Shown in pieces: positions 15,362 through 23,097 of a DNA stretch of 32,736 nt. This DNA is from DATGLE01 sp035294325 (GTDB lineage: Bacteria > Chloroflexota > Ktedonobacteria > Ktedonobacterales > Ktedonobacteraceae), in NCBI GenBank assembly GCA_035294325.1, contig DATGLE010000158.1, positions 1-32,736 of the forward strand. The letters are read 5' to 3'. Made by a program: the position numbers and the translations under genes. A model generated the notes under the pieces. That model saw only the letters and a list, made by a program, of their open reading frames with translations. It had not been told where the DNA came from and made no database searches. Every line of letters starts with the position of its first letter. Within the stretch, counting starts at the first letter, position 1.

Positions 15362-15711
15362 GCGGAAATCCCCCAGGTACGCATAACCTCGATCCCCTCC
15401 TCGCTCAAACGCTCCTTCGTCCACACCGGGTCCCAGACAATCTCGATGTTGACCTCTGCTACCCCCGGCTCTCGTAACAGGCGCTCGCGAATATCGTCCA
15501 TGATGAAATCCATCGCCGGGCAGCCCATTGCCGTAAACGTCAGCTTGAGATCGACAACGCCGCCGTGCCGCTCGATGGCGACGACCAGGCCCATATCGAC
15601 GATGCTGATCGGTATTTCGGGATCCATGATCTCGCGCAGCGCGTCCCAGAGCGCTGCGCATCCGTCACGATTCTGCGGATCACGCGCGAGCGATGGATAC
15701 GTCGTTGTCAT
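15358..15711 (-). CDS. paaD: PaaD N-terminal DUF59/MIP18 domain (split PaaD)
   Basis: A 117-residue protein of the MIP18/SufT-like DUF59 fold, linked to iron-cluster or metal-centre maturation. Motifs are REIMDPEIPISIVDMGLV (27-43) and FTAMGCPAMDFIMDDI with the conserved Cys64, ending IVWDPVWTKERLSEEG and a short tail. Full-length PaaD is about 165 residues and continues into a zinc ribbon; this chain stops at that boundary (LSEEGIEVMRTWGISA corresponds to E. coli REYGISPP). The missing ribbon is found at 14029-14241. ATG overlaps at both ends (with paaA and paaB) show tight coupling. Confidence 0.88.
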   Translation of the reverse strand: MTTTYPSLARDPQNRDGCAALWDALREIMDPEIPISIVDMGLVVAIERHGGVVDLKLTFTAMGCPAMDFIMDDIRERLLREPGVAEVNIEIVWDPVWTKERLSEEGIEVMRTWGISA

Positions 15712-16667
15712 GCGTCCTGCTCCAGAAGGCGCAGCATTTCTTTTTTGCCGCGCTGTATCATGCCCACAAAGTGCTCATTCATAGGGCCGCGCGCCTTCCA
15801 GCGCTTCATCACATCGTCCCAGGTGCAGGGACCGTCCTCCAGCAGCCAGCGCTTGGCCTTCGCATCGAAGTGGGCCGGGAAGGGGCAATCGATAATGTAC
15901 TTCTTCTGCTCGTTATCATAATGCACGGGCACGTCGAGTTGCAGTTCGTTGCACAGCGGCACGGCGGTAGACATCCAGATCTGGCGCAATTCGTCGTTGC
16001 TGTGCCCCTTGAAGCCGTATTCAAGCTGCTCGCTATGTTTCTTGAGATCATCGGGCAGGCCAAACCATTCGACGGTCAGCAGGAACATCCAGTCGACGGC
16101 GCGTTGAAGCTCCTCGTGCCCGCTGCGGTCTTTGTTGAGCCTGCGCATCCACTGTTCGCCGTGGCGCAGGTGGAACGTCTCCTCTTTGTCCACTTTCACC
16201 AGCGCGCGCTTCCAGGGGCCGAAGGTCGTGCTCTGGTAGACATCACCGAGCAGGGTATAGCCGGCGCGATCATAGAAGGCGTTGGCGACGATCAACTCAA
16301 CCCAGCTCTCCAGCGGCACATCGAAGGCATAAGGGTATTTGAACTGGCGCGGATCGCGCTCAAAGATCAATTTTTCTGTGTCTACACCAACGTCGCGCAG
16401 CAGGCGAAAGGCAATATGGGCGTGGCCCAGTTCGTCCTGGATGATCGAAACGGCGGAGCCAAAGGCGTTTAGAGAAGGCGCATGTACGGCGGCATTATAA
16501 TAGGCGGGTGAACTGATAAGCTCGGTATCGGCTGAGACGGTGAGGATGCGCTTGATCCCCTCCAGATAAATCGGACTCATGTGCTCAACGGACTCGACGA
16601 GCTGTTGTTTGCGTATACGATTCAGCAGGGCCTCTTCGCTCTGCAAGGTTGGCGCTGTAACGGCCAT
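15708..16667 (-). CDS. paaA: Phenylacetyl-CoA 1,2-epoxidase catalytic subunit PaaA
   Basis: The catalytic di-iron subunit, 319 residues from ATG 16667 (GGAAGGAG 8 nt upstream; an in-frame start at 16694 is less likely). It has the ferritin-like ligand pairs Glu79-x-x-His82 (IIQDELGHAHIAF) and Glu163-x-x-His166 (KEETFHLRHGEQWM), the segment SNDELRQIWMSTAVPLCNELQLDVP, and a C-terminal tail (KRWKARGPMNEHFVGM) matching PaaA. It converts phenylacetyl-CoA to the 1,2-epoxide with O2 and electrons normally supplied by PaaE. It is first in a six-gene operon with a strong promoter and a palindrome at the predicted start site. Confidence 0.92.
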   Translation of the reverse strand: MAVTAPTLQSEEALLNRIRKQQLVESVEHMSPIYLEGIKRILTVSADTELISSPAYYNAAVHAPSLNAFGSAVSIIQDELGHAHIAFRLLRDVGVDTEKLIFERDPRQFKYPYAFDVPLESWVELIVANAFYDRAGYTLLGDVYQSTTFGPWKRALVKVDKEETFHLRHGEQWMRRLNKDRSGHEELQRAVDWMFLLTVEWFGLPDDLKKHSEQLEYGFKGHSNDELRQIWMSTAVPLCNELQLDVPVHYDNEQKKYIIDCPFPAHFDAKAKRWLLEDGPCTWDDVMKRWKARGPMNEHFVGMIQRGKKEMLRLLEQDA

Positions 16668-16708
16668 AAGCGTTACTCCTTCCTGATGGCACAACCGAGC
16701 AACGTTTC

Positions 16709-16728
16709 ATATCTCCATATGGACATAT
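16709..16728. promoter_or_regulatory. Candidate operator at the paaA transcription start
   Basis: A 20-bp palindrome of the form ATAT-C-TCCATATGGA-C-ATAT (18 of 20 positions symmetric) sits just downstream of the paaA -10 box and covers the predicted +1. This is where a repressor such as a PaaR- or PaaX-type regulator would bind. No regulator gene is adjacent, so the binder is unknown. Confidence 0.5.
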
Positions 16729-16730
16729 CC

Positions 16731-16759
16731 ATTGTATGCCACACATCCACAAATGTCAA
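16731..16759 (-). promoter_or_regulatory. Promoter of the paa operon
   Basis: Read on the minus strand, TTGACA (16759-16754) and TACAAT (16736-16731) are 17 bp apart, one of the best promoters in the window. The leader to the paaA ATG is about 57 nt. Confidence 0.7.
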
Positions 16760-16802
16760 GATGAAAGGTAATGGTTCAGGGCCTCTCTTCCCCGGACGGC
16801 TC

Positions 16803-16842
16803 AGCGCCACAGGCGCTTCGCCCAGGAGCCACCTCCGGTGGC
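16803..16842. repeat. Two short triloop hairpins
   Basis: AGCGCC-ACA-GGCGCT (16803-16817) and GCCACC-TCC-GGTGGC (16828-16842) use the same loop triplets as the long palindromes elsewhere, and may be remnants of such an element. They lie between the divergent paaA and ppk promoters. Confidence 0.55.
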
Positions 16843-16884
16843 GACGAGTGCAAAAAAGATGCATACTCCATGCGGGGAGCGTGG

Positions 16885-16914
16885 TTGTCGGGTGATAGAA
16901 AGAGATGGTAGAAT
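16885..16914 (+). promoter_or_regulatory. Promoter for ppk
   Basis: TTGTCG at 16885-16890, an 18-bp spacer and TAGAAT at 16909-16914 with an extended TGG just upstream. No PHO-type operator was recognised. Confidence 0.45.
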
Positions 16915-16956
16915 ATCGAATGACCGTAGCTGAAAGTCAGTAGGATCAGCCCGAGT

Positions 16957-19104
16957 ATGGAGCATACACCAGTAGCAGCATCTTCCTCATCGAATCTGGA
17001 GCGGCCCGACCTCTATATCAATCGAGAACTGAGCTGGATTGAGTTTAATCGTCGCGTGTTTGAGCAGGCGAAAGACAGCCGTCATCCGCTGCTTGAACGG
17101 GTCAAATTCATCTCCATCTTTGAAACTAACCTCGACGAATTTATAATGATTCGCGTTGCCGGCCTCAAGGACCAGGTTGCCTCGCGCACAACGCCGCTCA
17201 GCCCCGATGGCCGTACTGCCGAGCAGCAGTTGATCGCCGTGCGCCAGCGCCTGGCCCCGCTCATTCAGGAGGTGCGCCGTTACTGGCGCGAGGAGCTTTT
17301 GCCGCTGCTCGCCGAGCAACATATCTATATCCTGGACTACGAACAACTTGATGAGCAGCAGCGCGAGGCCATGCACGATTACTTTGAAAACGAGATCTTC
17401 CCGGTACTCACGCCGCTGGCGGTTGATCCGCACCATCCTTTTCCACATATCTCCAATCGCAGCCTGAACCTGGCCGTTGTGCTGGCCGATGCGACGCACG
17501 GAGAACTCTTCGCGCGCGTCAAGGTTCCGCCCGCGCTGCCGCGCCTGGTTCCTGTGCCGGTAGCGTCTGATGAGGCGCAGGTGGCCGCCTTTGTGTGGCT
17601 GGAACAGGTAATTGCCGCGCACCTGAGCATGCTCTTTCCCGGCTTCGACGTATGGGAATCGTATCCCTTCCGCGTACTGCGCGATGCCGATATCGAATTG
17701 CAGGAGGACGACGCCTCCGATCTGCTGGAGTATATCGAGCAGGAAGTGCGCGAGCGGCGTTTCGGCACCGTCGTCGATCTCGCGGTCAACCCTTCGATGC
17801 CGCAGCGCATACGCAGGCTTCTGATTGACAATCTGGAGATCAGTCAACAGGATCTGACGGTTGTTGATGGTCCGCTGGGTATGGGCGATGTGATGGAACT
17901 GCATAGCTTGCTGCGCCCGAACCTGAAGGATCCGCCCTTTGTCCCGCGCGTGCCGGCCTTCCTGCGCAAAGGAGACGATCTGTTCGCAGCGATTCGCAAG
18001 CACGATCTCTTGATGCACCATCCCTACGACAGTTTTAACAGCGTGGTTGATTTTATTCGCGCCGCCGCGCACGATCCGCAGGTGCTGGCGATCAAGCAAA
18101 CGCTGTACCGCGTAGGCACCAACTCGCCTGTTGTCAATACCCTGCTGGAAGCTGTCGAGAATGGCAAGCAGGTGGCTGTGCTGGTCGAACTGAAGGCGCG
18201 CTTTGATGAAGAGAATAACATTGTGTGGGCGAAAGAGCTGGAGCGGGCAGGCGTGCATGTCGTCTATGGCCTGATCGGCTTGAAGACGCACGCGAAAATT
18301 GCTCTGGTGGTGCGCAGGGAGGAGCATGGCCTGCGGCGCTACGTGCATTTGAGCACGGGCAACTATAACGCGACGACGGCCAAAATTTATGAGGATCTTG
18401 GCCTCTTCACCTGCCGGCCAGAGATCGGGGCCGATGCCAGCGCGCTCTTCAACGCGCTTACCGGCTATTCTCGCCAGAATATCTACCGCAAGCTGCTGGT
18501 CGCGCCCGTAGGACTGCGGCGCGGCATCGTAGAACGCATCGAGCGCGAGATCCGCTTCCAGCAGGAGCACGGCAACGGGCGCCTCATCTTCAAGATGAAT
18601 GCGCTGACCGATCCCGAGATTGTGCGTCTCCTCTATCGGGCCTCCCAGGCCGGTGTGAACATCGATCTGATTGTACGCGGCATGTGCAGCCTGCGCCCCG
18701 GCCTGCCAGGCATCAGCGATACTATCCGTGTGCGTAGCATTGTAGGACGCTTCCTGGAGCACAGCCGCGTCTACTACTTCGGCAATAATGGGAGCGAGGA
18801 GATGTATCTGGGCAGCGCGGATATGATGCAGCGCAACCTCAGCGGGCGCGTTGAGATCCTTTTCCCCATCGAGTCATCCGACATGCGCAAGGCCATTCTG
18901 GAGCGCCTGCTTGAACCAGAGCTTGCCGATACAGTCAATGCTCATGCTTTGCTGCCCGATGGTACCTACAAGCGTATCTGCCCGCAGCCCGATGTGCCTC
19001 CCTTCGACAGCCAGGCGTGGTTTATCTCGCATCCCCTGTTCGAGATCAACGGGGATGAGGAGATGGCCGAGGGGGCGATCAGCGCGATCCCATCGAGCGC
19101 CTGA
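16957..19104 (+). CDS. ppk1: Polyphosphate kinase 1
   Basis: PPK1 polymerises the gamma-phosphate of ATP into polyphosphate through a phosphohistidine. At 715 residues the length is normal. It has the N-terminal YINRELSWIEFNRRV, the HPFPHISNRSLNLAV and RVPAFLRKGDDLF segments, and the two PLD-like catalytic halves with His445 in GLKTHAKI (E. coli His435) and His602 in FLEHSRVYYF (E. coli His592), plus HLSTGNYNATTAKIYEDLG. The ATG at 16957 fits the family start; the ribosome binding site is weak (AGGA 11 nt upstream). It is monocistronic, with no ppx or pho genes nearby. Confidence 0.97.
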   Translation: MEHTPVAASSSSNLERPDLYINRELSWIEFNRRVFEQAKDSRHPLLERVKFISIFETNLDEFIMIRVAGLKDQVASRTTPLSPDGRTAEQQLIAVRQRLAPLIQEVRRYWREELLPLLAEQHIYILDYEQLDEQQREAMHDYFENEIFPVLTPLAVDPHHPFPHISNRSLNLAVVLADATHGELFARVKVPPALPRLVPVPVASDEAQVAAFVWLEQVIAAHLSMLFPGFDVWESYPFRVLRDADIELQEDDASDLLEYIEQEVRERRFGTVVDLAVNPSMPQRIRRLLIDNLEISQQDLTVVDGPLGMGDVMELHSLLRPNLKDPPFVPRVPAFLRKGDDLFAAIRKHDLLMHHPYDSFNSVVDFIRAAAHDPQVLAIKQTLYRVGTNSPVVNTLLEAVENGKQVAVLVELKARFDEENNIVWAKELERAGVHVVYGLIGLKTHAKIALVVRREEHGLRRYVHLSTGNYNATTAKIYEDLGLFTCRPEIGADASALFNALTGYSRQNIYRKLLVAPVGLRRGIVERIEREIRFQQEHGNGRLIFKMNALTDPEIVRLLYRASQAGVNIDLIVRGMCSLRPGLPGISDTIRVRSIVGRFLEHSRVYYFGNNGSEEMYLGSADMMQRNLSGRVEILFPIESSDMRKAILERLLEPELADTVNAHALLPDGTYKRICPQPDVPPFDSQAWFISHPLFEINGDEEMAEGAISAIPSSA

Positions 19105-19136
19105 ATCCTGTCAGATCTGTTGTCCTGAGTGCCGGG

Positions 19137-19252
19137 CATGTCATCCTGAGCGGTAGCGAAGGATCCGCGCATCACTATTGTGATCCCACGCGTCAGAAGG
19201 ACTCGCCGCTGCTGGCGCGCGGCGGATCCTTCGCTGTGCTCAGGATGACATG
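19137..19252. repeat. Interspersed inverted repeat (GTCATCCTGAGC type)
   Basis: 19137-19168 and 19222-19252 are inverted copies of CATGTCATCCTGAGC...GCGAAGGATCCGC differing by one small indel and a few bases, with a 53-nt centre. The core GTCATCCTGAGC...GAAGGATC is a repeat seen in many unrelated bacterial genomes. It separates ppk from the convergent LysM-CHAP gene and could act as a transcription barrier. Confidence 0.75.
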
Positions 19253-19259
19253 GGTTGCG

Positions 19260-19988
19260 CTAAATCGTAATGAAGGTTACTCCAGGGCCTTCAGAGAACT
19301 GTACATCGGTCACGGCCCAGGGATTGGCGCCCCAGCTCGTGTTGCTGGCGAGCACGCGTCCATTGCCAAGCACCTGCTCCACAACCGCGACGTGCCCTAG
19401 GAATGACGCCCCCTGCACCCCGGGTTGCAGGTTGATGATCGCGCCTACACTCGGCGTGCTCGAAACCCGCCAGCCGAATTGATACGCGCGCTGCGTCCAC
19501 TGCCAGGCATTGGCGTTGGTCGTCCAGGGCACGTAGGTGCCATGCAACTGGTGATAGCGCTGATCGGCCCACCAGGTGCATGCCGGATAAGGGAAGGGGT
19601 TCCCGGAACCCACGGCAGCCGACGTATTGGCGGCGACGGCATTGGCGCTGAGGTTGCTGAACGATCTAGTCGCCGGAATACAGAGCCGTTGGGCGACATA
19701 GATCATATTGGGATTGGAGAGTTTGTTGTATGATGCGAGGCTCTGCCATGTCGTGTTAAAGCGAGCCGCGATTGATCCCAGTGTATCACCACTGGCGATG
19801 ATGTAGGTTTGATCTCCGCTGGCACAGGGCGCCTGAGCGAAGGTCTTGAACAGGGCGGGACCAAAAGCGCTGCCAAGAAAGACCAGTCCGAGGACCGAAA
19901 CGACAACGATGTGTCCCGCGATCATGCTCGCCAGCCGGTGCTGGCGAAAATACTGCCAGATAGGTTGGTTGATTTGTGTTTGCTGCAC
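19260..19988 (-). CDS. LysM and CHAP domain cell-wall hydrolase
   Basis: A secreted or membrane-anchored peptidoglycan hydrolase. From the preferred start it has a basic N-terminus, a hydrophobic signal/anchor (MIAGHIVVVSVLGLVFLG), a LysM peptidoglycan-binding domain (TYIIASGDTLGSIAARFNTTWQSLASYN...YVAQRLCIP), a linker, and a CHAP amidase/peptidase domain with Cys in PACTWWADQRY and His in GHVAVVEQV. GTG 19988 is chosen because AAAAAAGG and TAGGAG precede it and it gives a normal signal-peptide length; the frame is open to 20135, but the extra 49 residues look non-coding. The 5' leader is long and structured. Confidence 0.85.
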   Translation of the reverse strand: MQQTQINQPIWQYFRQHRLASMIAGHIVVVSVLGLVFLGSAFGPALFKTFAQAPCASGDQTYIIASGDTLGSIAARFNTTWQSLASYNKLSNPNMIYVAQRLCIPATRSFSNLSANAVAANTSAAVGSGNPFPYPACTWWADQRYHQLHGTYVPWTTNANAWQWTQRAYQFGWRVSSTPSVGAIINLQPGVQGASFLGHVAVVEQVLGNGRVLASNTSWGANPWAVTDVQFSEGPGVTFITI

Positions 19989-20084
19989 GTTAGCCTTTTT
20001 TCTCCTACTAACAACGAACACTACAGGATTAGCATCCCCGCTCGCTCTCCGCCTTCCTCTGGAAAGGAAAGCGAGAAACTTTGG

Positions 20085-20215
20085 GAGATATCCTGTCTGC
20101 CCCTTATACCGAGAAGATGACATCAGGCTCACCATCCCGGCAAGGAATCACCCCCGGCAGGGGTTGGCCGGCCCCTGCACCCCCGAGTTTCACCGATGTC
20201 GCTGCGTCCAGCGAG
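20085..20215 (-). promoter_or_regulatory. Structured leader, weak ydaO (c-di-AMP riboswitch)-like match
   Basis: On the minus strand the sequence reads CGGTGAAACTCGGGGGTGCAGG, a GC-rich hairpin, CCGGGGGTGATTCC (20156-20144), GATGGTGAGCCTGATGTCA and CTCGGTATAAGG. Several strings resemble the ydaO core (CGGGGGA, GGGGUGAAUCC, CUCGUAAG), and ydaO often precedes cell-wall hydrolase genes. However, the middle part is shorter than usual and conserved bases differ. A further hairpin lies at 20041-20074. This is tentative. Confidence 0.2.
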
Positions 20216-20314
20216 ATACATGCATGCCGATGTGTATATTAACACAGGCTGCGGTGATACACAGTGAAACAGGTTGATTCGTAGGAGAAAAGGACTAGAC
20301 GTGGTGAAGCATCT

Positions 20315-21925
20315 TCACAGCGCGCCATACACGATATTGCCGCCTAGAATAGTAGCCTGCACACCATTCTCTAAAATCTTTTCCTGTGGAATATCGAATA
20401 TATTTTCGCGCAGCACCACTGCGTCGCCCAGTTTGCCCACGCTCAGCGATCCCTTGCGCTGCTCCTCGGCGCCCGCGTAGGCCGCGCCCTGCGTATAGCC
20501 CCACAGTGCATCAGCGATAGAGAGGGCCTGGTCAGGCAGCCAGGGTGGGCGCTGGACGGCGGGATCGCGGCGCGTGGTTGCTGCGAAGATGATACGCAGG
20601 GGATCAAAAATTTCTACAGGGGCATCGGAGCCCATCGCCAGGGGAATACCCATATCGTGCATCGTGCGATAAGCGTAAGCACGGCGGTGGCGCCGCCCCC
20701 AGTAGCGCTCGGCGATATCACGATCCGCGACAGCGTGGAATGGCTGCACCGAAGCGATCACGCCGAGACGGCGCATGCGCTCCAGATCTTCGGGCGCGAT
20801 CAACTGGACGTGCTCCAGGCGATAGCGCAGGCCCGCTGAGGGAGCGGGCATTGCTCCCTGCTGTGCCAGCAATTGCTGCGCGTACTCAATCGAGTTGAGG
20901 GCGACACGGGCGGCGCGATCCCCGATGGCGTGAATGGCGATGGTGAGGCCCATTGCGGCGGCATCGCGTACCACAGCCTTCATCTCGTCCTCGGGGATCG
21001 CGAGGATGCCATAATTGTTGGGGCTGTCCTCGAAGCTCTCCAGCATCGCGGCGGTTTGCGAGCCGAGGGTGCCATCGGCGAAGATCTTGATGCCGCCAAC
21101 GCGCACCAGGTCGTTCTCTTCGTTGTGGATGCCCTGCTCACGCAGTTGTGGCAGCATCAGACGAGGCAGCAGCATCCGCACGCGCATCCCCAGCCTGCCC
21201 TCGTCACGCAGTTCGCGGAAGAGACGCAGGGAGAGGTCGCCCTCGATGTCGTGGATGGTAGTGATGCCGCTGCGCCGCAGTTCGCCCAGCATGCGCTCCA
21301 GCAGGATGCGACTCAGCAGCGGATCGGGCGGCTCGATCACATCGTAGACAAGATCGGTTGCCTCTTCTTGCAAGATTCCGGTGGGTTCGCCGGAGCCATC
21401 GCGCAGGATCGCGCCGCCGGCGGGATCGGGCGTCTCTGCGCTGATGCCAGCGCGCCGCAGGGCCAGCGAGTTAACCCAGAGCAGGTGTCCATCCTTGCTC
21501 ATCAGTGCTACGGGATGCTCGGGGGCCACGGCGTCGAGCGAATGTTTTGAGGGGAAGCGTGCGCCGGGCCAGAGGTTTCTGTCCCAGTGGCCGCCCTGAA
21601 TCCAGCGTCCCGGCGGCGTCTGAGCGGCTCGCTCGCGCACCAGCGCTGCCGCCTCATCCTCGCTGGTGCAGGCGCCGGCATCGATATCATGCGCGCGATA
21701 AGCGGTGCTCAGCAGGTGGATATGCGCATCGATAAAGCCGGGCAGCACGGTGCGCCCGCGCAGGTCTACCAGTTCTTTATGCGTGCCTCCCAGGCGCCGT
21801 ACCTCGTCGTCTGTCCCCACGGCGAGGATGCGCCCGCTGGTGTTGTCGATAGCCATTGCCTGCGCTCGTGGCTGAGCCGCATCCATTGTATAGATATTCC
21901 CGTTAAGGAAAAGCACAGTAGTCAA
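20315..21925 (-). CDS. Amidohydrolase family protein, YtcJ-like
   Basis: A metal-dependent amidohydrolase of 536 residues. The N-terminal urease-like beta domain is followed by VLPGFIDAHIHL (His68-x-His70, metal ligands) and then the YtcJ pattern WIQGGHWD, LMSKDGHLLWVNSLAL, GILQEEA, IKIFADGTLGSQTAAM, IAIHAIGDRA, YRLEHVQLI, ASVQPFHAVADR and LAMGSDAPVEIFDPL. These enzymes hydrolyse amide or cyclic C-N bonds; the substrate here is unknown. The start is TTG 21925 with AAGGAG 7 nt upstream, and no signal peptide is visible. The gene stands alone. Family confidence is high. Confidence 0.92.
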   Translation of the reverse strand: MTTVLFLNGNIYTMDAAQPRAQAMAIDNTSGRILAVGTDDEVRRLGGTHKELVDLRGRTVLPGFIDAHIHLLSTAYRAHDIDAGACTSEDEAAALVRERAAQTPPGRWIQGGHWDRNLWPGARFPSKHSLDAVAPEHPVALMSKDGHLLWVNSLALRRAGISAETPDPAGGAILRDGSGEPTGILQEEATDLVYDVIEPPDPLLSRILLERMLGELRRSGITTIHDIEGDLSLRLFRELRDEGRLGMRVRMLLPRLMLPQLREQGIHNEENDLVRVGGIKIFADGTLGSQTAAMLESFEDSPNNYGILAIPEDEMKAVVRDAAAMGLTIAIHAIGDRAARVALNSIEYAQQLLAQQGAMPAPSAGLRYRLEHVQLIAPEDLERMRRLGVIASVQPFHAVADRDIAERYWGRRHRRAYAYRTMHDMGIPLAMGSDAPVEIFDPLRIIFAATTRRDPAVQRPPWLPDQALSIADALWGYTQGAAYAGAEEQRKGSLSVGKLGDAVVLRENIFDIPQEKILENGVQATILGGNIVYGAL

Positions 21926-21949
21926 CAGATTTCTCCTTATTTAATTATT

Positions 21950-22034
21950 GAGGATGTCCGATACTCAGGACCTCGGCCCCTCGCGCGGCTCTGCCGCGCG
22001 AGGGATGGTGAGCATCACAGGCGCGAGCCAGGAC
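21950..22034. repeat. Repeat element lacking the long palindrome
   Basis: GGATGTCCGATACTC, like the left end of the 11528 element, leads into a perfect 12-bp hairpin (21978-21989 against 21993-22004, loop TCT). The tail GAGCATCACAGGCGCGAGC follows directly. The long variable palindrome that other copies have at this junction is absent. Confidence 0.6.
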
Positions 22035-22961
22035 TTATATGCGTACAAAGCTGGCAATGGCGTCGGCGAGAACCTGTGGACGCTGCAACTGAATATCGTG
22101 CGCGGTTTCCGCCATCCAGAGTACGGTACAGTGCTGGATCGTGCGTGCTACCTGCGCCGCCATGTAGCCCTTCGCGGCGGCGAATTCCTCCGCGCTCTCC
22201 AGCCGTTCCGGCGGCTCACCGCCCGGCTGCGGCTGCCCCGCAGCCGGCACCAGCAGCACCGGGCAGGCCACCTTGCTATAATATGAGAGCGCCCTGTCCT
22301 CCCAGAGCGACTCGCGGATGAGCCGCTGGTGCTGCGGGCGCAGTCGCTCTTCTATACGACCATCGGGCAGTTCGCGTACATATGTCAGCACGATTGACTC
22401 CACTTCTGGCGACCAGAAAGCCGCCATTTCCCTGCGCATGGCATCGAGAAAGCTGGCGCGCGAGGCGTAGATCTCCTTCGGCGCCTGCTGGCGGATGAAG
22501 CGTTCGCGTGTCATGCCGGGCCAGTGCTTCGGCTCGATGTGGGGGCAATCGACGAGGATGAGATGGCTGACGAGCGCGGGATGACGCACGGCCATAACCA
22601 GGGCGACGCGCGCACCCCAGCCGTGTCCGATCAGCGCCACCTGGCCCAGCCCCAATGCCGCCATGCCACGGATCACATCCTCAGCGACGCTGGCAAGATC
22701 GTAGCCATCATCGGGCTGATCGCTCTGCCCGTGTCCGCGCAGATCGAAGGCAATAACCTGGCGCTGGCGGCAGAGAGGATCCGCCACCAGGCGCCACGTA
22801 TCCGCGCTCGCACCCAGGCCGTGCAGCATCACCAGGGGTATATCGTCGTTCTCCCGATGCTGTGGCGTCGCCTCCGCAGCCGGCAGTTGTGCCGGGTCCC
22901 ATTCGAGATAGTGTAAGCGTAGAGCGTCAATAGTCACAAAGGAGCTTCGTGGCTGTATCAT
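22035..22961 (-). CDS. Alpha/beta hydrolase-fold protein with Gly at the nucleophile position
   Basis: An alpha/beta hydrolase of 308 residues from ATG 22961 (AAAGG 8 nt upstream; ATG 22979 is possible). It has the oxyanion motif MLHGLGAS, FDLRGHGQSDQP, a cap region, and the terminal His in ETAHDIQLQRP. The nucleophile elbow, normally GHSxG or GHDWG, reads GHGWG (112-116): the codon for residue 114 is GGC (22620-22622), one base from GAC. By sequence, the closest relatives are epoxide hydrolase or haloalkane dehalogenase-like proteins using Asp. Without a nucleophile, normal catalysis is not expected, so it may be a non-catalytic homologue. Its neighbours give no pathway. Confidence 0.85.
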   Translation of the reverse strand: MIQPRSSFVTIDALRLHYLEWDPAQLPAAEATPQHRENDDIPLVMLHGLGASADTWRLVADPLCRQRQVIAFDLRGHGQSDQPDDGYDLASVAEDVIRGMAALGLGQVALIGHGWGARVALVMAVRHPALVSHLILVDCPHIEPKHWPGMTRERFIRQQAPKEIYASRASFLDAMRREMAAFWSPEVESIVLTYVRELPDGRIEERLRPQHQRLIRESLWEDRALSYYSKVACPVLLVPAAGQPQPGGEPPERLESAEEFAAAKGYMAAQVARTIQHCTVLWMAETAHDIQLQRPQVLADAIASFVRI

Positions 22962-23029
22962 TAGCTTTACCTTTCGCATAATCTATCTTCGATATTCTGG
23001 CGTATGTCCAGTTTCCAATATACCATCTC

Positions 23030-23097
23030 TCTTGGGCGGCGCAGCCGCGCGTCCGCCAGGCGCGAGCGGGGTAGAATGCTCAACATCGGACACTCTC
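23030..23097. repeat. Truncated repeat element ending at the EamA stop codon
   Basis: GGGCGGCGCAGCCGCGCGTCCGCC is followed by AGGCGCGAGC and the terminal CATCGGACACTCT (to 23096), the inverse of the left end AGAGTGTCCGAT at 11528. There is no long palindrome. The end abuts the stop codon of the EamA gene. Confidence 0.55.

Noticed and set aside
16987..18762. 591-codon open frame on the minus strand across ppk
   Set aside because: It is antisense to an unmistakable PPK1 with all motifs; its protein is low in recognisable structure. Long antisense frames are expected in GC-rich genes.
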